Numbered from the stretch's first letter, positions 45,326 to 56,267 are shown. The stretch is 64,000 bases of DNA from Xanthomonas sp. DAR 34887 (GCF_041245805.1 NZ_CP162490.1:2457001-2521000), one strand, 5' to 3'. Notes: generated by a model not told the origin, from the sequence alone. Made by a program: numbers and translations.

Positions 45326-46783
45326 ATGCTGCGCATCCAGGCTGAAGCTTTAACGTACGACGACGTTTCGCTCGTCCCCGCCCACTCGATCGTCCTGCCG
45401 AAGGACGTCAGCCTGGAAACCCGGCTGACCCGCGACCTGCGCCTGAAATTGCCGATCCTGTCGGCGGCGATGGACACGGTGACCGAACACCGCCTCGCGG
45501 TGGCCATGGCCCAGCTCGGCGGCATCGGCATCATCCACAAGAACCTGACCCCTGCGCAACAGGCGGCCGAAGTGGCCAAGGTCAAGAAGTTCGAAGCCGG
45601 CGTGATCACCGAGCCGTTCACCGTCGGTCCGGAAACGACCATCGGCGAAGTGCTGAAACTCACGCGCGCGCGCAACATCTCCGGCGTGCCGGTGGTCGAC
45701 GGCAGCGAGCTGGTCGGCATCGTCACCAGCCGCGACATGCGCTTCGAGAAGAAGCTCGACGATCCGGTCCGCCACATCATGACCAAGAAGGATCGCCTGA
45801 TCACCGTGCGCGAAGGCGCCAGCGACGAGGAAGTGCTGCAGCTGCTGCATCGCAACCGCATCGAGAAGATCCTGGTGGTCAACGACAGCTTCGAGCTGCG
45901 CGGCCTGATCACGGTCAAGGACATCCAGAAGAAGACCGACAATCCCAACGCCGCCAAGGATGTCTCCACGCGCCTGCTGGTGGGCGCGGCGGTCGGCGTC
46001 GGCGGCGATACCGAACAGCGCATCGAGCTGCTGGCCGCGGCAGGCGTGGACGTGGTCATCGTCGATACCGCGCACGGCCATTCGCAGGGCGTGATCGACC
46101 GCGTGGCCTGGGTCAAGAAGACCTATCCGCAGCTGCAGGTGATCGGCGGCAACATCGTCACCGGCGATGCCGCGCTGGCGCTGATGGATGCCGGCGCCGA
46201 TGCGGTCAAGGTCGGCGTGGGCCCCGGCTCGATCTGCACCACGCGCGTGGTCGCCGGCGTGGGCGTGCCGCAGATCACCGCGGTGGACATGGTCGCCGAG
46301 GCGCTGCAGGACCGCATTCCGCTGATCGCCGACGGCGGCATCCGCTACTCCGGCGACATCGGCAAGGCGCTGGTCGCCGGCGCCTCCACGGTGATGGTCG
46401 GCGGCCTGTTCGCCGGCACCGAGGAAGCGCCGGGCGAGGTCGAACTGTTCCAGGGCCGCAGCTACAAGAGCTACCGCGGCATGGGCTCGCTGGGCGCGAT
46501 GGAGAAGGGCAGCAAGGACCGTTACTTCCAGGACGCCTCCGACGCCGACAAGCTGGTGCCGGAAGGCATCGAAGGCCGCGTGCCGTACCGCGGCCCGCTC
46601 AGCGGCATCATCCACCAGCTGATCGGCGGCCTGCGCGCCACGATGGGCTACGTGGGCTGCGCGACCATCGAGGAAATGCGCACCAAGCCGAAGTTCGTCA
46701 CCATCACCGGTGCCGGCCAGCGCGAGAGCCACGTCCACGACGTGCAGATCACCAAGGAACCGCCGAACTACCGCATGGGCTGA
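45326..46783 (+). CDS. guaB: IMP dehydrogenase
   Basis: 485 residues. It oxidises IMP to XMP, the first step of GMP synthesis. Domain order: barrel half one (LTYDDVSLVPAHSIVLPKDV), two CBS domains (about 95-205), barrel half two with the catalytic Cys loop VGVGPGSICTTRVVAGVG and the flap SYKSYRGMGSLGAM. The ATG at 45326 follows the repeat by about 38 bp. guaA lies 130 bp downstream. Confidence 0.97.
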   Translation: MLRIQAEALTYDDVSLVPAHSIVLPKDVSLETRLTRDLRLKLPILSAAMDTVTEHRLAVAMAQLGGIGIIHKNLTPAQQAAEVAKVKKFEAGVITEPFTVGPETTIGEVLKLTRARNISGVPVVDGSELVGIVTSRDMRFEKKLDDPVRHIMTKKDRLITVREGASDEEVLQLLHRNRIEKILVVNDSFELRGLITVKDIQKKTDNPNAAKDVSTRLLVGAAVGVGGDTEQRIELLAAAGVDVVIVDTAHGHSQGVIDRVAWVKKTYPQLQVIGGNIVTGDAALALMDAGADAVKVGVGPGSICTTRVVAGVGVPQITAVDMVAEALQDRIPLIADGGIRYSGDIGKALVAGASTVMVGGLFAGTEEAPGEVELFQGRSYKSYRGMGSLGAMEKGSKDRYFQDASDADKLVPEGIEGRVPYRGPLSGIIHQLIGGLRATMGYVGCATIEEMRTKPKFVTITGAGQRESHVHDVQITKEPPNYRMG

Positions 46784-46795
46784 TGCCCATGCGCG

Positions 46796-46913
46796 GGAGT
46801 GGGGATTCGGGATTGGGGATTCGTAGGAGCCCGCCGCGTTTCCACCGGCAGTGCACATCGCCGCTCTCCCGCTGTTGCGAATCCCTAATCCCGTATCCCC
46901 AATCCCGGCCCCA
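46796..46913. repeat. GGGATTC palindromic element, copy 3 (guaB-guaA)
   Basis: The left arm (46797-46824, GGGGATTCGGGATTGGGGAT) and the right arm (46874-46907, GTTGCGAATCCCTAATCCCG, and on) flank a unique centre. The right arm runs to within about seven bases of the guaA ATG and replaces any normal ribosome-binding site. Confidence 0.85.
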
Positions 46914-48479
<1,566 letters not shown>

Positions 48480-48861
48480 ATTTGCGTCCTTGACGCATGG
48501 ACGTCGGAGGGAGCGCATCTGGGGATCGGCCGAGCAGTTGCGCGTCGTCACGTCGCGGGACTGAAGGTGCCAGGAGTTTGTGGGAGAACACGGGCATCCG
48601 CTCAGTGCATTGGTGCCATCCTGATTGGGGGCGGCGATGACCGCGCCGGGCCCGATGGGCAGGGCGGGGGGGCAAAAGCGTTGCCACGGTCGTCGTGCCT
48701 GGGTGCATGAACTCAGGTCCTTTCGGGGGGCGATCGCCAGTGGCCAAAGCATCGCCGCAATGGGCTGATCCGATCCGACCGGTGTTCGCTGGCCTGGAAG
48801 AAACCCCAATCCCGCTCTCCCGCCTCCGTTCGGGGGCGGCAGGGCAGGCAAGAGGGATGCT
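48480..48861. other. 382-bp non-coding gap between guaA and dabA
   Basis: Both genes point into this gap. A GC hairpin, CCGCCTCCG-TTC-GGGGGCGG, at about 48820-48840 could end transcripts. No gene is supported. The gap is the border between the core block and the accessory dab region. Confidence 0.5.
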
Positions 48862-51297
48862 TTATGCAAGCACTGGCAGGGGATTGTCGCCGGCGCGGGC
48901 ATCGCTGACGTTGTGCTCCCAGCATAGATCGCCGTTGTAGCGCCACGCCATTTGGCCCTCGTCGTCCAGCGCGAAAAGATGCAGCCACCGGTTGTCGAAC
49001 AGCGCGCAGACCTGCGGGTGACGTTCGAGGACGCTGGCGATCGCGTCAGGCGGTGCCTCGATCAGCACCGAGAGCCGCAGCGGTTCGTGGATCAGCCGTT
49101 CGCCGTCGTGCACCGACTGCCACGGCAGTCCGCCGCGCAGCAGGCCGCCATTGCCCTCGACCACGCCGATGCCGCCGGTGACGTTGTGCAGCAGCTTGTT
49201 GCCCGCGCCGAAGGTGTCGGGTGCGACGGTCGATCCGTAGTACTGCAGGCTGATCCAGCTGGCGACGACGACCGGCGCGGTCAGGATCAGCTCCAGCACG
49301 CCGAAACCTTCGTCGCGCCGCCAAGCGTAGTCGTGGAGGAAGGCGCGTCCGGCCAGGTCGCGCCCGGCCGTGCGCGAGCGTGGCGCGGCGATGAAGGCCT
49401 GGCAACCGGCCAGCGCCCACTCCGGGCGCAGTTCGGCCCAGTCGCGGGCGCGATGCGCGATGTCCTGGCTGCGCTGCGCGCGCGACAGGCGCAGCGCCCG
49501 CTCGCCGCGCGCGAGTGCGCCGGCGGAATGCAGCCAGCGCGCCGCCTGGTCGATATCGGCATCGTGGCCGGGCGAGGGACGGTCTGCGCTGTAGAGCGTG
49601 ACCGTATCGGTCGTGGTGTCGTGCAGCGCGGCCAGGAACAGCGTGTCTGCGGGAATCGCGATGCCGCGCTCGGCGAGACCGGCGCGCACCTCGCGATCGT
49701 TGAGCAGCGCGGCGAGCAGCCGCGCGTTCACTTCGCCCGAATAGCCACCGCAGGCGCCGCACTGCAATGCGCTGGCATGCGGATTGTTGACCACGTTGGC
49801 GCCGTGGCCTGCGAGCACGACGAGCCGGGCGAAGTCGGTGGTCAGCGACATCGCCTTGAGCACGCGCGTGGCCATGCTCAGCCGCGTGTCGAGGTCGAGG
49901 CCGTCGACCGGGCGTGGCGCGGGGTCGTTCGGCGCGCGATGCCGCTTCAGCGCCAGCCCATCGCGTAGGAGCTTGGCGACATAGATCGGGCCCATGGCCT
50001 CGACGAAGGCGAGCGAGGAAATGGCGGCCAGCTTGAAGCGGCCCCAGGCACGCTTGGCCCGCGCCGTGATCCGCGCGCTCAGGTCCGAGGCCGCCACCGA
50101 TGGCGTTGCCGCTCCCGCGCATGTGGCAACACCCGGGGTCAGCAGCACGGGAAGGCGCGCCTCGACCACGTCGGAGGCGAAGCGCCGATGGCCGATGCCC
50201 AGGCCGAAGAACCCGGCGAATCCCAGTGTCTGGATGCCGGAGTCGAGGCTTTCCAATGCGCGGCGGAACACTTCCGAACGCACGTCGATGCAGAAGGCCA
50301 TTTGCAGCGTCGGGCCGCCAGGCGCGGCCGGGGACGAAGAGGGTGCCGCAAGCAAGGTATCGAGCCGCCGCTGCGCCGCCCGTTCGGCGGCCTCCTGCAG
50401 GATGCTGTCGACGACGTCCTCCGATGTCGCGACGACCGGAATGGCGTAGGCCGCGATGGCGGTTCGCCATTGAGGCGCGAGTGCCGAACCGAACTTCTCC
50501 AGCAGCGCCGCTTCCCAGGTCATGCGGATGATGAGCAGGTCGGTGACGGAAGCGTCGGTCGCGCCGCTCAACTCCGCTTGCCAGAGCCGATAGCGGGCGA
50601 GTTGCGCCCAGCCGCCGAGCGTCGTGAGTAGCCGATGGAAGTAGCTTTCCAGCGCCTCCGACGGGAGTCCAAGCTGGGCGACGCAATCGACGATCATGGC
50701 CTCGGCGTTCGCCGGCGCATCCGCCACGCGCTGTGCGAACCCTGCGAGGCCTGCGATCTCCGGTGTCAGGTCGTGGGTCGCGATGAGGCGCCAGGTGGCG
50801 TAAGCACCGCCGGATTGGCCAGCGACCCACAGCGCCTGGCCCTGATCGAAATAGCCGGACGCCCAATGCCCGATGCGCTCGGTGACGATGCCCGGCCAGT
50901 CGATCGCAGCGGCCTCGCATGCCAGATCGGCGACGGTCGGGATCGCCTGCGGAGCAGGGCGCGCGGCTTCAGCGGCGTGCTTGAGCGCGGACAACGTCGG
51001 CGGTCGCAGCGCTGCCGGCGCGTTCTGCAAGGCCGCCTGCAGATCCTCCTCGGCGATCTCGCCGGAATGCAGCCGCTCCGCATACCAGGAGCGAGGCATG
51101 GTCAGGGCGATGCCTGCCGCGCGCCGCAGCCGTGCTGCCGCGATCGCCAGCGGCTCGCCGGTCTGGCCGAGGAAGGGGTTGACTGCAACGCTCGAGGCGA
51201 GCGGCCAAAGCGGGGGAATAGCGCGCGCCGCACGCTGCGCGGCGGCGATGATCGCAGCGTGGGATAGGGGCGGTGCGTCGGTCGCGGTCATCGGCAT
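48862..51297 (-). CDS. dabA: Probable inorganic carbon transporter subunit DabA (DUF2309)
   Basis: 811 residues from the ATG at 51297, which follows AGGA; a GTG at 51324 overlapping the dabB stop is the alternative (820 residues). DabA is the cytoplasmic beta-carbonic-anhydrase-like subunit of a CO2/bicarbonate accumulation complex. The four zinc-site residues are present: Cys and Asp in FCIDVRSEVFRR (50292 and 50286), His in VLAGHGANVVNNPHAS (49806) and Cys in LQCGACGGYSGE (49761). In the GTG numbering they are 345, 347, 507 and 522, spaced much like the C351, D353, H524 and C539 I recall for Halothiobacillus DabA. It is cotranscribed with dabB. Confidence 0.93.
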   Translation of the reverse strand: MPMTATDAPPLSHAAIIAAAQRAARAIPPLWPLASSVAVNPFLGQTGEPLAIAAARLRRAAGIALTMPRSWYAERLHSGEIAEEDLQAALQNAPAALRPPTLSALKHAAEAARPAPQAIPTVADLACEAAAIDWPGIVTERIGHWASGYFDQGQALWVAGQSGGAYATWRLIATHDLTPEIAGLAGFAQRVADAPANAEAMIVDCVAQLGLPSEALESYFHRLLTTLGGWAQLARYRLWQAELSGATDASVTDLLIIRMTWEAALLEKFGSALAPQWRTAIAAYAIPVVATSEDVVDSILQEAAERAAQRRLDTLLAAPSSSPAAPGGPTLQMAFCIDVRSEVFRRALESLDSGIQTLGFAGFFGLGIGHRRFASDVVEARLPVLLTPGVATCAGAATPSVAASDLSARITARAKRAWGRFKLAAISSLAFVEAMGPIYVAKLLRDGLALKRHRAPNDPAPRPVDGLDLDTRLSMATRVLKAMSLTTDFARLVVLAGHGANVVNNPHASALQCGACGGYSGEVNARLLAALLNDREVRAGLAERGIAIPADTLFLAALHDTTTDTVTLYSADRPSPGHDADIDQAARWLHSAGALARGERALRLSRAQRSQDIAHRARDWAELRPEWALAGCQAFIAAPRSRTAGRDLAGRAFLHDYAWRRDEGFGVLELILTAPVVVASWISLQYYGSTVAPDTFGAGNKLLHNVTGGIGVVEGNGGLLRGGLPWQSVHDGERLIHEPLRLSVLIEAPPDAIASVLERHPQVCALFDNRWLHLFALDDEGQMAWRYNGDLCWEHNVSDARAGDNPLPVLA

Positions 51298-51320
51298 GGG
51301 CGGGTCCTGGAGGTTGTGGG

Positions 51321-52892
51321 TCACGGCGTCTTGCGGACAGACCAGCCGTCAAGCAGGCGATCGATCGTGGCGTTGGCATACAGGCCGTTGGAGAGATGGA
51401 CGCGGAGTCCGGCGGCAGCGGGATGCGACGCCCACAGCGGGAACAGCGCCTGCGCCACCGCCACCAATCCGAAGCTCAGCACCGCGAGCGCCATCAGCGT
51501 CCACTCCAGCCGTCCCGGCGCGGGCGTCGCCGGCAAGACCCCGGCGGTCGCCCATTCGGCGGCGGTCTGCAGGGCGAAGTAGCCGATCGCCGCGGCGCTG
51601 GCGTAGAGCGCGGTCCTGCGGGAGAGCGGTCGCGGCGCCGCATCGGCAAGGCCCTGGGCCAGCAGATACGCGACACCGAAGATCAGGATGGCGCCCAGTG
51701 CCAGCGCCTGCGGCGACTTGTGCTCGAACCCGACCGCGAACCCGAAGGCCGCGCCGATCCCGACATAGATCGCCACTGCGATCAGGAAGGCGCGGCCGAC
51801 CGCCGATCCGTTGGGAACGGCCACCGGCCCGGGCCGGCGAATGGCCGCCACCTGCTCGACCGCGCCGCCGGAGGCGAGGAACGCATGCGCCTTGTACAGC
51901 GAGTGCGCGACGATGTGCAGCAGGGCCAGCGGGAACAGCGCAAGACCGCACTGGAGCATCATGAATCCCATTTGCGCGACCGTCGACCAGGCCAGCGAGG
52001 TCTTGACCGCGGGCTGGGTCAGCATCACCAACGCACCGAACAGCGCGGTGAACCCGCCCAGCATGGCCAGCACGGCGAGCACGCCGGGTGCCGACAGCAT
52101 CAGGTCCGCAAAGCGGATCAGCAGGAAGCCGCCGCCATTGACCACCCCCGCGTGCAGCAACGCCGACACCGGCGTGGGCGCCTCCATCATCTCGGTGAGC
52201 CAGCCATGGGTCGGGAACTGCGCCGATTTCAGCATCGCGGCCAGCGCAAGCAGGGCGGCCGCCGCCACCAGCGACCAGGAGTGCTGTCCGCTCGCGGCCA
52301 GCGCATTGATCGTGGCGATATCGGTCGTGCCCATATTTTTCCAGAGAAGCACCGCTGCGCAGGTCAGGGCGATACCGCCGGTCGTGGAAAACAGACGCTT
52401 CTTGCGCGCTGCACGCTGCGCCGCCACGCGTTCGGGATAGAACAGCAGCAGGCGATGCAGCGCGACGCTGGTCGCGATCCAGGCGAGGACGAGCTGGACG
52501 AGATTGCCTGCCTGGACGAGCAGCAGCACCGCTGCGAGCGCACTGCACAGCCAGCCGGTGAAATAGCCCTGGCGCGCCTCGCCATCCAGATAGGTGCGGG
52601 TGTAACGCACCACGATCCAGCCGACGAACGCGACCAGGAGCAGCATCGTGGCGCTCACCGCATCGAGCCGTACCGACAGGCCGACGCCGCTCCAGCCGGC
52701 CAGGCCGCTGTCGCCGGCGCCTCGGGCGATCAGCAGTACCAGCGAGGCGATCGCGATGAGCAGCGCGCCGAGTGCGGCACCTTCGGCGAAGACGGGCAGC
52801 AGATTGGGACGTCGGCCGCTGCGGACAAAGCCGAACACGGCGGCAACCAGCAGCAGGAACGGCGCGGAAAGCGGCAGCAGATAGAGCGACAA
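51321..52892 (-). CDS. dabB: Inorganic carbon transporter membrane subunit DabB (NuoL/MrpA-like)
   Basis: 523 residues if started at the TTG at 52892, which follows GAGGG by seven bases and opens directly into the first transmembrane helix (SLYLLPLSAPFLLLVAAVFG); an ATG at 53015 would cross the LysR promoter and is unlikely. About fourteen helices belong to the proton-conducting membrane transporter family. Key residues are seen in MLKSAQFPTHGWLTEMMEAP and PTPVSALLHAGVVNGGGFLL (Lys and His of the proton path). DabB should couple the proton gradient to DabA. Confidence 0.9.
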   Translation of the reverse strand: MSLYLLPLSAPFLLLVAAVFGFVRSGRRPNLLPVFAEGAALGALLIAIASLVLLIARGAGDSGLAGWSGVGLSVRLDAVSATMLLLVAFVGWIVVRYTRTYLDGEARQGYFTGWLCSALAAVLLLVQAGNLVQLVLAWIATSVALHRLLLFYPERVAAQRAARKKRLFSTTGGIALTCAAVLLWKNMGTTDIATINALAASGQHSWSLVAAAALLALAAMLKSAQFPTHGWLTEMMEAPTPVSALLHAGVVNGGGFLLIRFADLMLSAPGVLAVLAMLGGFTALFGALVMLTQPAVKTSLAWSTVAQMGFMMLQCGLALFPLALLHIVAHSLYKAHAFLASGGAVEQVAAIRRPGPVAVPNGSAVGRAFLIAVAIYVGIGAAFGFAVGFEHKSPQALALGAILIFGVAYLLAQGLADAAPRPLSRRTALYASAAAIGYFALQTAAEWATAGVLPATPAPGRLEWTLMALAVLSFGLVAVAQALFPLWASHPAAAGLRVHLSNGLYANATIDRLLDGWSVRKTP

Positions 52893-52980
52893 GGCAATTC
52901 CCTCGGATCGGGCGCGGCGGCGGGCGGCGCCACGATAGCGATCGGTGGGGACGAAAAAAAATTCATTCTTTTCACTGATC

Positions 52981-52999
52981 CGTTCGTTAATATCGAACG
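52981..52999. promoter_or_regulatory. LysR-type box between dabB and its regulator
   Basis: CGTTCG-TTAATAT-CGAACG: perfect 6-bp arms, seven-base spacer, containing a T-N11-A motif (T at 52984, A at 52996). It ends three bases before the LysR-type ATG and lies about 90 bp upstream of dabB. Confidence 0.75.
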
Positions 53000-53001
53000 A
53001 T

Positions 53002-53892
53002 ATGGCCGCCCTCAACTACAATCACCTGCGCTACTTCTGGGCCGTTGCCCACGACGGCAACCTGACCCGCACCGCGGAGCGGCTCAACCTCACCCAGTCG
53101 GCCTTGTCGGTGCAGATCCGCAAGCTCGAGGAACGGCTCGGCCACGCGCTGTTCGAACGGCGCGGGCGGCAGCTGCATCTGACCGAGGCGGGGCAGATCG
53201 CGCTCGATCATGCCGACGCGATCTTCGCCACCGGCGACGAGTTGCTGGGCACGCTGCGGCAGACCGGCGCAGCGCGGCAGGCGCTGCGGGTCGGTTCGCT
53301 CGCCACGCTGTCGCGCAACTTCCAGATGGAGTTCCTGCGACCGCTGCTGGGCCGTACCGACATCGATCTCATTCTGCGATCGGGCAGCGCCGGCGAACTG
53401 CTGCGCGCGCTCGAGGCGCTCAACCTCGACGTGGTGCTGTTGAACCAGGCCCCGGCCGGCGATGCGCTCACCCCGTTCGTCACTCATCGGCTCGCGCAGC
53501 ACCCGGTCAGCCTGGTGGGAACGCCGGACCGGTTGCGCCGCGCCGCCAGCATCGCCGATCGCCTGCGCAGCCATCCCATCATCCTGCCGACGGTGGACAG
53601 CAGCGTGCGTATCGGCTTCGACGCCCTGGCCGATCGCCTGGGCGTGCGGCCGCAGATCGTGGCGGAAGTGGAGGACATGGCGATGATGCGACTGCTGGCG
53701 CGCGAGGACCTCGGCCTGGCCGTGCTCCCGCCGATCGTCGTCAAGGACGAGATTGCCGCCGGCGTGCTGATGGAAGGGGATCAATTGCCGGACATCGTGG
53801 AGGCCTTCCACGCCGTCACCATGGCGCGGCGCTTCCCGAATCCGCTGCTGCGGCTGCTGCTGCAACCCACCGCCGCGCCAGCAGACCCGTAA
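53002..53892 (+). CDS. LysR-family regulator, likely of dabBA
   Basis: 296 residues from the ATG at 53002. The N-terminal HTH reads LNYNHLRYFWAVAHDGNLTR, TAERLNLTQSALSVQIRKLE; the effector domain spans about 92-290. It resembles NhaR/CbbR-like LysR proteins in the N-terminus. Divergent placement with an operator in the shared promoter is the standard arrangement for a regulator of the neighbouring operon. The effector is unknown. Frames upstream of 53002 run through the operator and are not coding. Confidence 0.92.
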   Translation: MAALNYNHLRYFWAVAHDGNLTRTAERLNLTQSALSVQIRKLEERLGHALFERRGRQLHLTEAGQIALDHADAIFATGDELLGTLRQTGAARQALRVGSLATLSRNFQMEFLRPLLGRTDIDLILRSGSAGELLRALEALNLDVVLLNQAPAGDALTPFVTHRLAQHPVSLVGTPDRLRRAASIADRLRSHPIILPTVDSSVRIGFDALADRLGVRPQIVAEVEDMAMMRLLAREDLGLAVLPPIVVKDEIAAGVLMEGDQLPDIVEAFHAVTMARRFPNPLLRLLLQPTAAPADP

Positions 53893-54043
53893 CGCCACCG
53901 ACGGACGAAGCAGCGCCGATCCGTCGCCGGGGTGTCAAGCGGGCTGGCCGGCGCGTCAGGGCAAGCGAGGGCCCGTGTCGAAGCTCGGCAGCCTGCCGTG
54001 GGCAGCACTTGGCGCTAGGCAAGGAGCAAGCTGGGTATCTGTT

Positions 54044-54065
54044 ATTTGACAGCATGCTGTCAAAT
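54044..54065. promoter_or_regulatory. Perfect 22-bp palindrome upstream of the MarR gene
   Basis: ATTTGACAGCA followed directly by its reverse complement. It ends 14 bp before the ATG at 54080, so a bound protein would block translation start or transcription. Size and symmetry fit a MarR dimer site. Confidence 0.8.
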
Positions 54066-54079
54066 GGACAGGATGATGC

Positions 54080-54535
54080 ATGGCTTCCGACCAACTTCGA
54101 TTGCTGATCCGCGAATTGGTTCTCGCGGTGTTCGCCACCAACGGCCGCCTGGTCGACATGGGCAACCAGTTGGTGCGGCCGATCGGGCTGACCACTGCCT
54201 GGTGGCAGGTTCTCGGCGCGCTGGGCTATTCGGCTGTGCCGCTTCCGGTTGCGCATATCGCCCGCAACATGGGGTTGACCCGGCAGGCGGTGCAACGCGT
54301 CGTGGAATTGCTGGCCGAACACGGGTTCGTCGTGTTCCAGACTAATCCGCACCACGCGCGCGCGAAGCTGGTCGTGTTGACGCCTGAGGGGCATGCCACC
54401 TTGCGCGCCGCCGAGGCCGCGGTCGCGGCGCTCGACGCGCACCTGATCGAGCGGCTGGGCGCCGAGCGCGTCAGCAACGCCATCGCGGTGCTCGTGGAAA
54501 TGCGCGACGCCCTCGACCAGTCGCTGGCCGACTGA
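54080..54535 (+). CDS. MarR-family regulator
   Basis: 151 residues. The winged helix reads PLPVAHIARNMGLTRQAVQR, VVELLAEHGFVVF, with the wing NPHHARAKLVVLTPEG. MarR proteins usually repress their own gene and a nearby detoxification gene, and release DNA on binding phenolic compounds. The flavin hydroxylase starts 46 bp downstream on the same strand, so the pair is probably one operon controlled from the palindrome at 54044-54065. Confidence 0.92.
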   Translation: MASDQLRLLIRELVLAVFATNGRLVDMGNQLVRPIGLTTAWWQVLGALGYSAVPLPVAHIARNMGLTRQAVQRVVELLAEHGFVVFQTNPHHARAKLVVLTPEGHATLRAAEAAVAALDAHLIERLGAERVSNAIAVLVEMRDALDQSLAD

Positions 54536-54581
54536 GGCGCACACGCCTGCGCCCCACACGATCCATCACCCAGGAGAAAGC

Positions 54582-56267
54582 ATGGCCCTTGCCCCACACG
54601 CAGACGGCTGCGATACGGACGTCATCATCATCGGCGGCGGGCCGGTCGGCCTGACCACCGCCTGCGCGCTGGCGCACCATGGGGTGCGCTTCCGGATCTT
54701 CGAGCAACGCACGCAGCCCGAGCCGCATTCGCGCGCCAACAACTTGTGGGCGCGCCCGCAGGAGTTGCTGGCGAGCATCGGCATTCGCGATGCCCTGGCC
54801 GAGCAGGCGTACCGGATCACCCACATCAACACCCTGTTGATCGGCAAGACGGTGGACCCGATCGCGATTGCGCAGGTCGCCAGTCCGTATCCGGAGGTGT
54901 TGTACAGCGGCCAGGACGTCATCGAGAAGGTGTTGACGCGGCAGATCGAGGCCGGCGGTGCGGCGCTCGAACGCGGCCGCAAGGTGATCGGCTTTGAGCA
55001 GGATGCCGAGGGCGTCAGCGTGACGATCGCGACGGTGAACGACGACGGCGAGCAGGTCGAAGGGCGCCCGGTCGAGCGCCTGCGCTGCCGCTACCTGGTT
55101 GGGGCGGACGGCGCCGAGGGCTTCGTACGCAAGCAGATCGGTGCGGACTTCGCGACGGAGAAGCTGCCCCACTGCATCAATCGGCAACTGGACGCGAAGC
55201 TACGCTGGCGCCGCTCCACCGCATTCGACCACCTCTGGTTCTTCTATTACCCCAAGGGCTTCTGCGGCGTGCTGCCGGTGTGGGAGGGCTATCACCGGCT
55301 GTTCTTCCTGTCCGACGACGAGGGCATTCCCGATCGCGATCCGACGCTGGAAGAGTTGCAAGCCATCGCGCGCGAGGTCACCGAGGACCAGACGCTGGAG
55401 CTGAGCGATCCGATCTGGATCACCCACAGCCGGTTCCAGCATGGCGTGACGTCACGCTATGCCGAGGGGCGCGTGTTCCTGGTGGGCGATGCCGGCCATC
55501 TCACGCTGCCCGCCGGCGGCCAGGGCATGAACGCCGGGCTGCAGGATGCGATCGGTCTGGCCTGGCGGCTGGCGATGGCGCTGGGCGGCAAGGCGGCCCC
55601 GGTGCTGCTGGAGTCCTATGCCCTGGAGCGCGGCTGCGAGCACAGCCGGCTGGACGCGCAGCAGGAAAAGGGCTTCCGGAACAGCGTCTATCGGGGTGTC
55701 ATCAAGGATGCCGCCATGGGCATCGCCGCCAGCTTTTTGCCCAACATCGGTGCGCTGATCCAGGGCACCGACGACCTGCAGCAACTCTCCGTCGCCTATC
55801 CCGACAGCCCCTTGAACGAGAACCATCTCGATGGATTGCGGGACGTCGTGCGTCGGCGCGCACCGCATCCGGGCGAGCGCGCGCCGGATGTGGCGGTCAT
55901 CGCGCACGACGGTGCGGGCACGACGCTGTTCGCGCACCTCTACAACCCCGATGGCGTCACCTGGGGATGGACCTTGTTGCTGTTCGACGCACGGCGCCAG
56001 GACGCCCTGGACGCGATGCGGCGTGCGCTGGCGCAGGTCCGCGATTGGGAGTGGGTGCGTCCGCGGCTGATCCTGGGCAAGTCGGTGCCGGAGGCAGGCG
56101 ATGCCACGGCACTGTTCGATCTGGATGGCGTCGCGCATGGCGCCTACGGCATCGAGGACGTCCCGGCGCTGGTGTTGGTCAGGCCCGATGGCCACATCGC
56201 GTTTCGTGGTCCGTGCGACAGGCCGGAATTGCTGCGCGCGTACTGCAGCCGGATGTTTGGCGCGTAA
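54582..56267 (+). CDS. FAD-dependent aromatic hydroxylase (PheA/TfdB type)
   Basis: 561 residues. FAD motifs are in order: VIIIGGGPVGLTTACALAHH (GxGxxG), YLVGADGAEGFVRKQI (DG motif) and RVFLVGDAGHLTLPAGGQGM with the GD motif and NAGLQDAIGLAWR. The C-terminal 160 residues look like the thioredoxin-like domain of phenol hydroxylases. These enzymes use NAD(P)H and O2 to add a hydroxyl to phenols or other aromatics. AGGAGAA precedes the ATG. Substrate unknown; control by the MarR gene upstream is inferred from position. Confidence 0.92.
   Translation: MALAPHADGCDTDVIIIGGGPVGLTTACALAHHGVRFRIFEQRTQPEPHSRANNLWARPQELLASIGIRDALAEQAYRITHINTLLIGKTVDPIAIAQVASPYPEVLYSGQDVIEKVLTRQIEAGGAALERGRKVIGFEQDAEGVSVTIATVNDDGEQVEGRPVERLRCRYLVGADGAEGFVRKQIGADFATEKLPHCINRQLDAKLRWRRSTAFDHLWFFYYPKGFCGVLPVWEGYHRLFFLSDDEGIPDRDPTLEELQAIAREVTEDQTLELSDPIWITHSRFQHGVTSRYAEGRVFLVGDAGHLTLPAGGQGMNAGLQDAIGLAWRLAMALGGKAAPVLLESYALERGCEHSRLDAQQEKGFRNSVYRGVIKDAAMGIAASFLPNIGALIQGTDDLQQLSVAYPDSPLNENHLDGLRDVVRRRAPHPGERAPDVAVIAHDGAGTTLFAHLYNPDGVTWGWTLLLFDARRQDALDAMRRALAQVRDWEWVRPRLILGKSVPEAGDATALFDLDGVAHGAYGIEDVPALVLVRPDGHIAFRGPCDRPELLRAYCSRMFGA

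Noticed and set aside
52893..53015. N-terminal extension of DabB from the ATG at 53015
   Set aside because: It would cross the LysR start and operator and adds a charged stretch before the first membrane helix; the TTG at 52892 has a good ribosome site.
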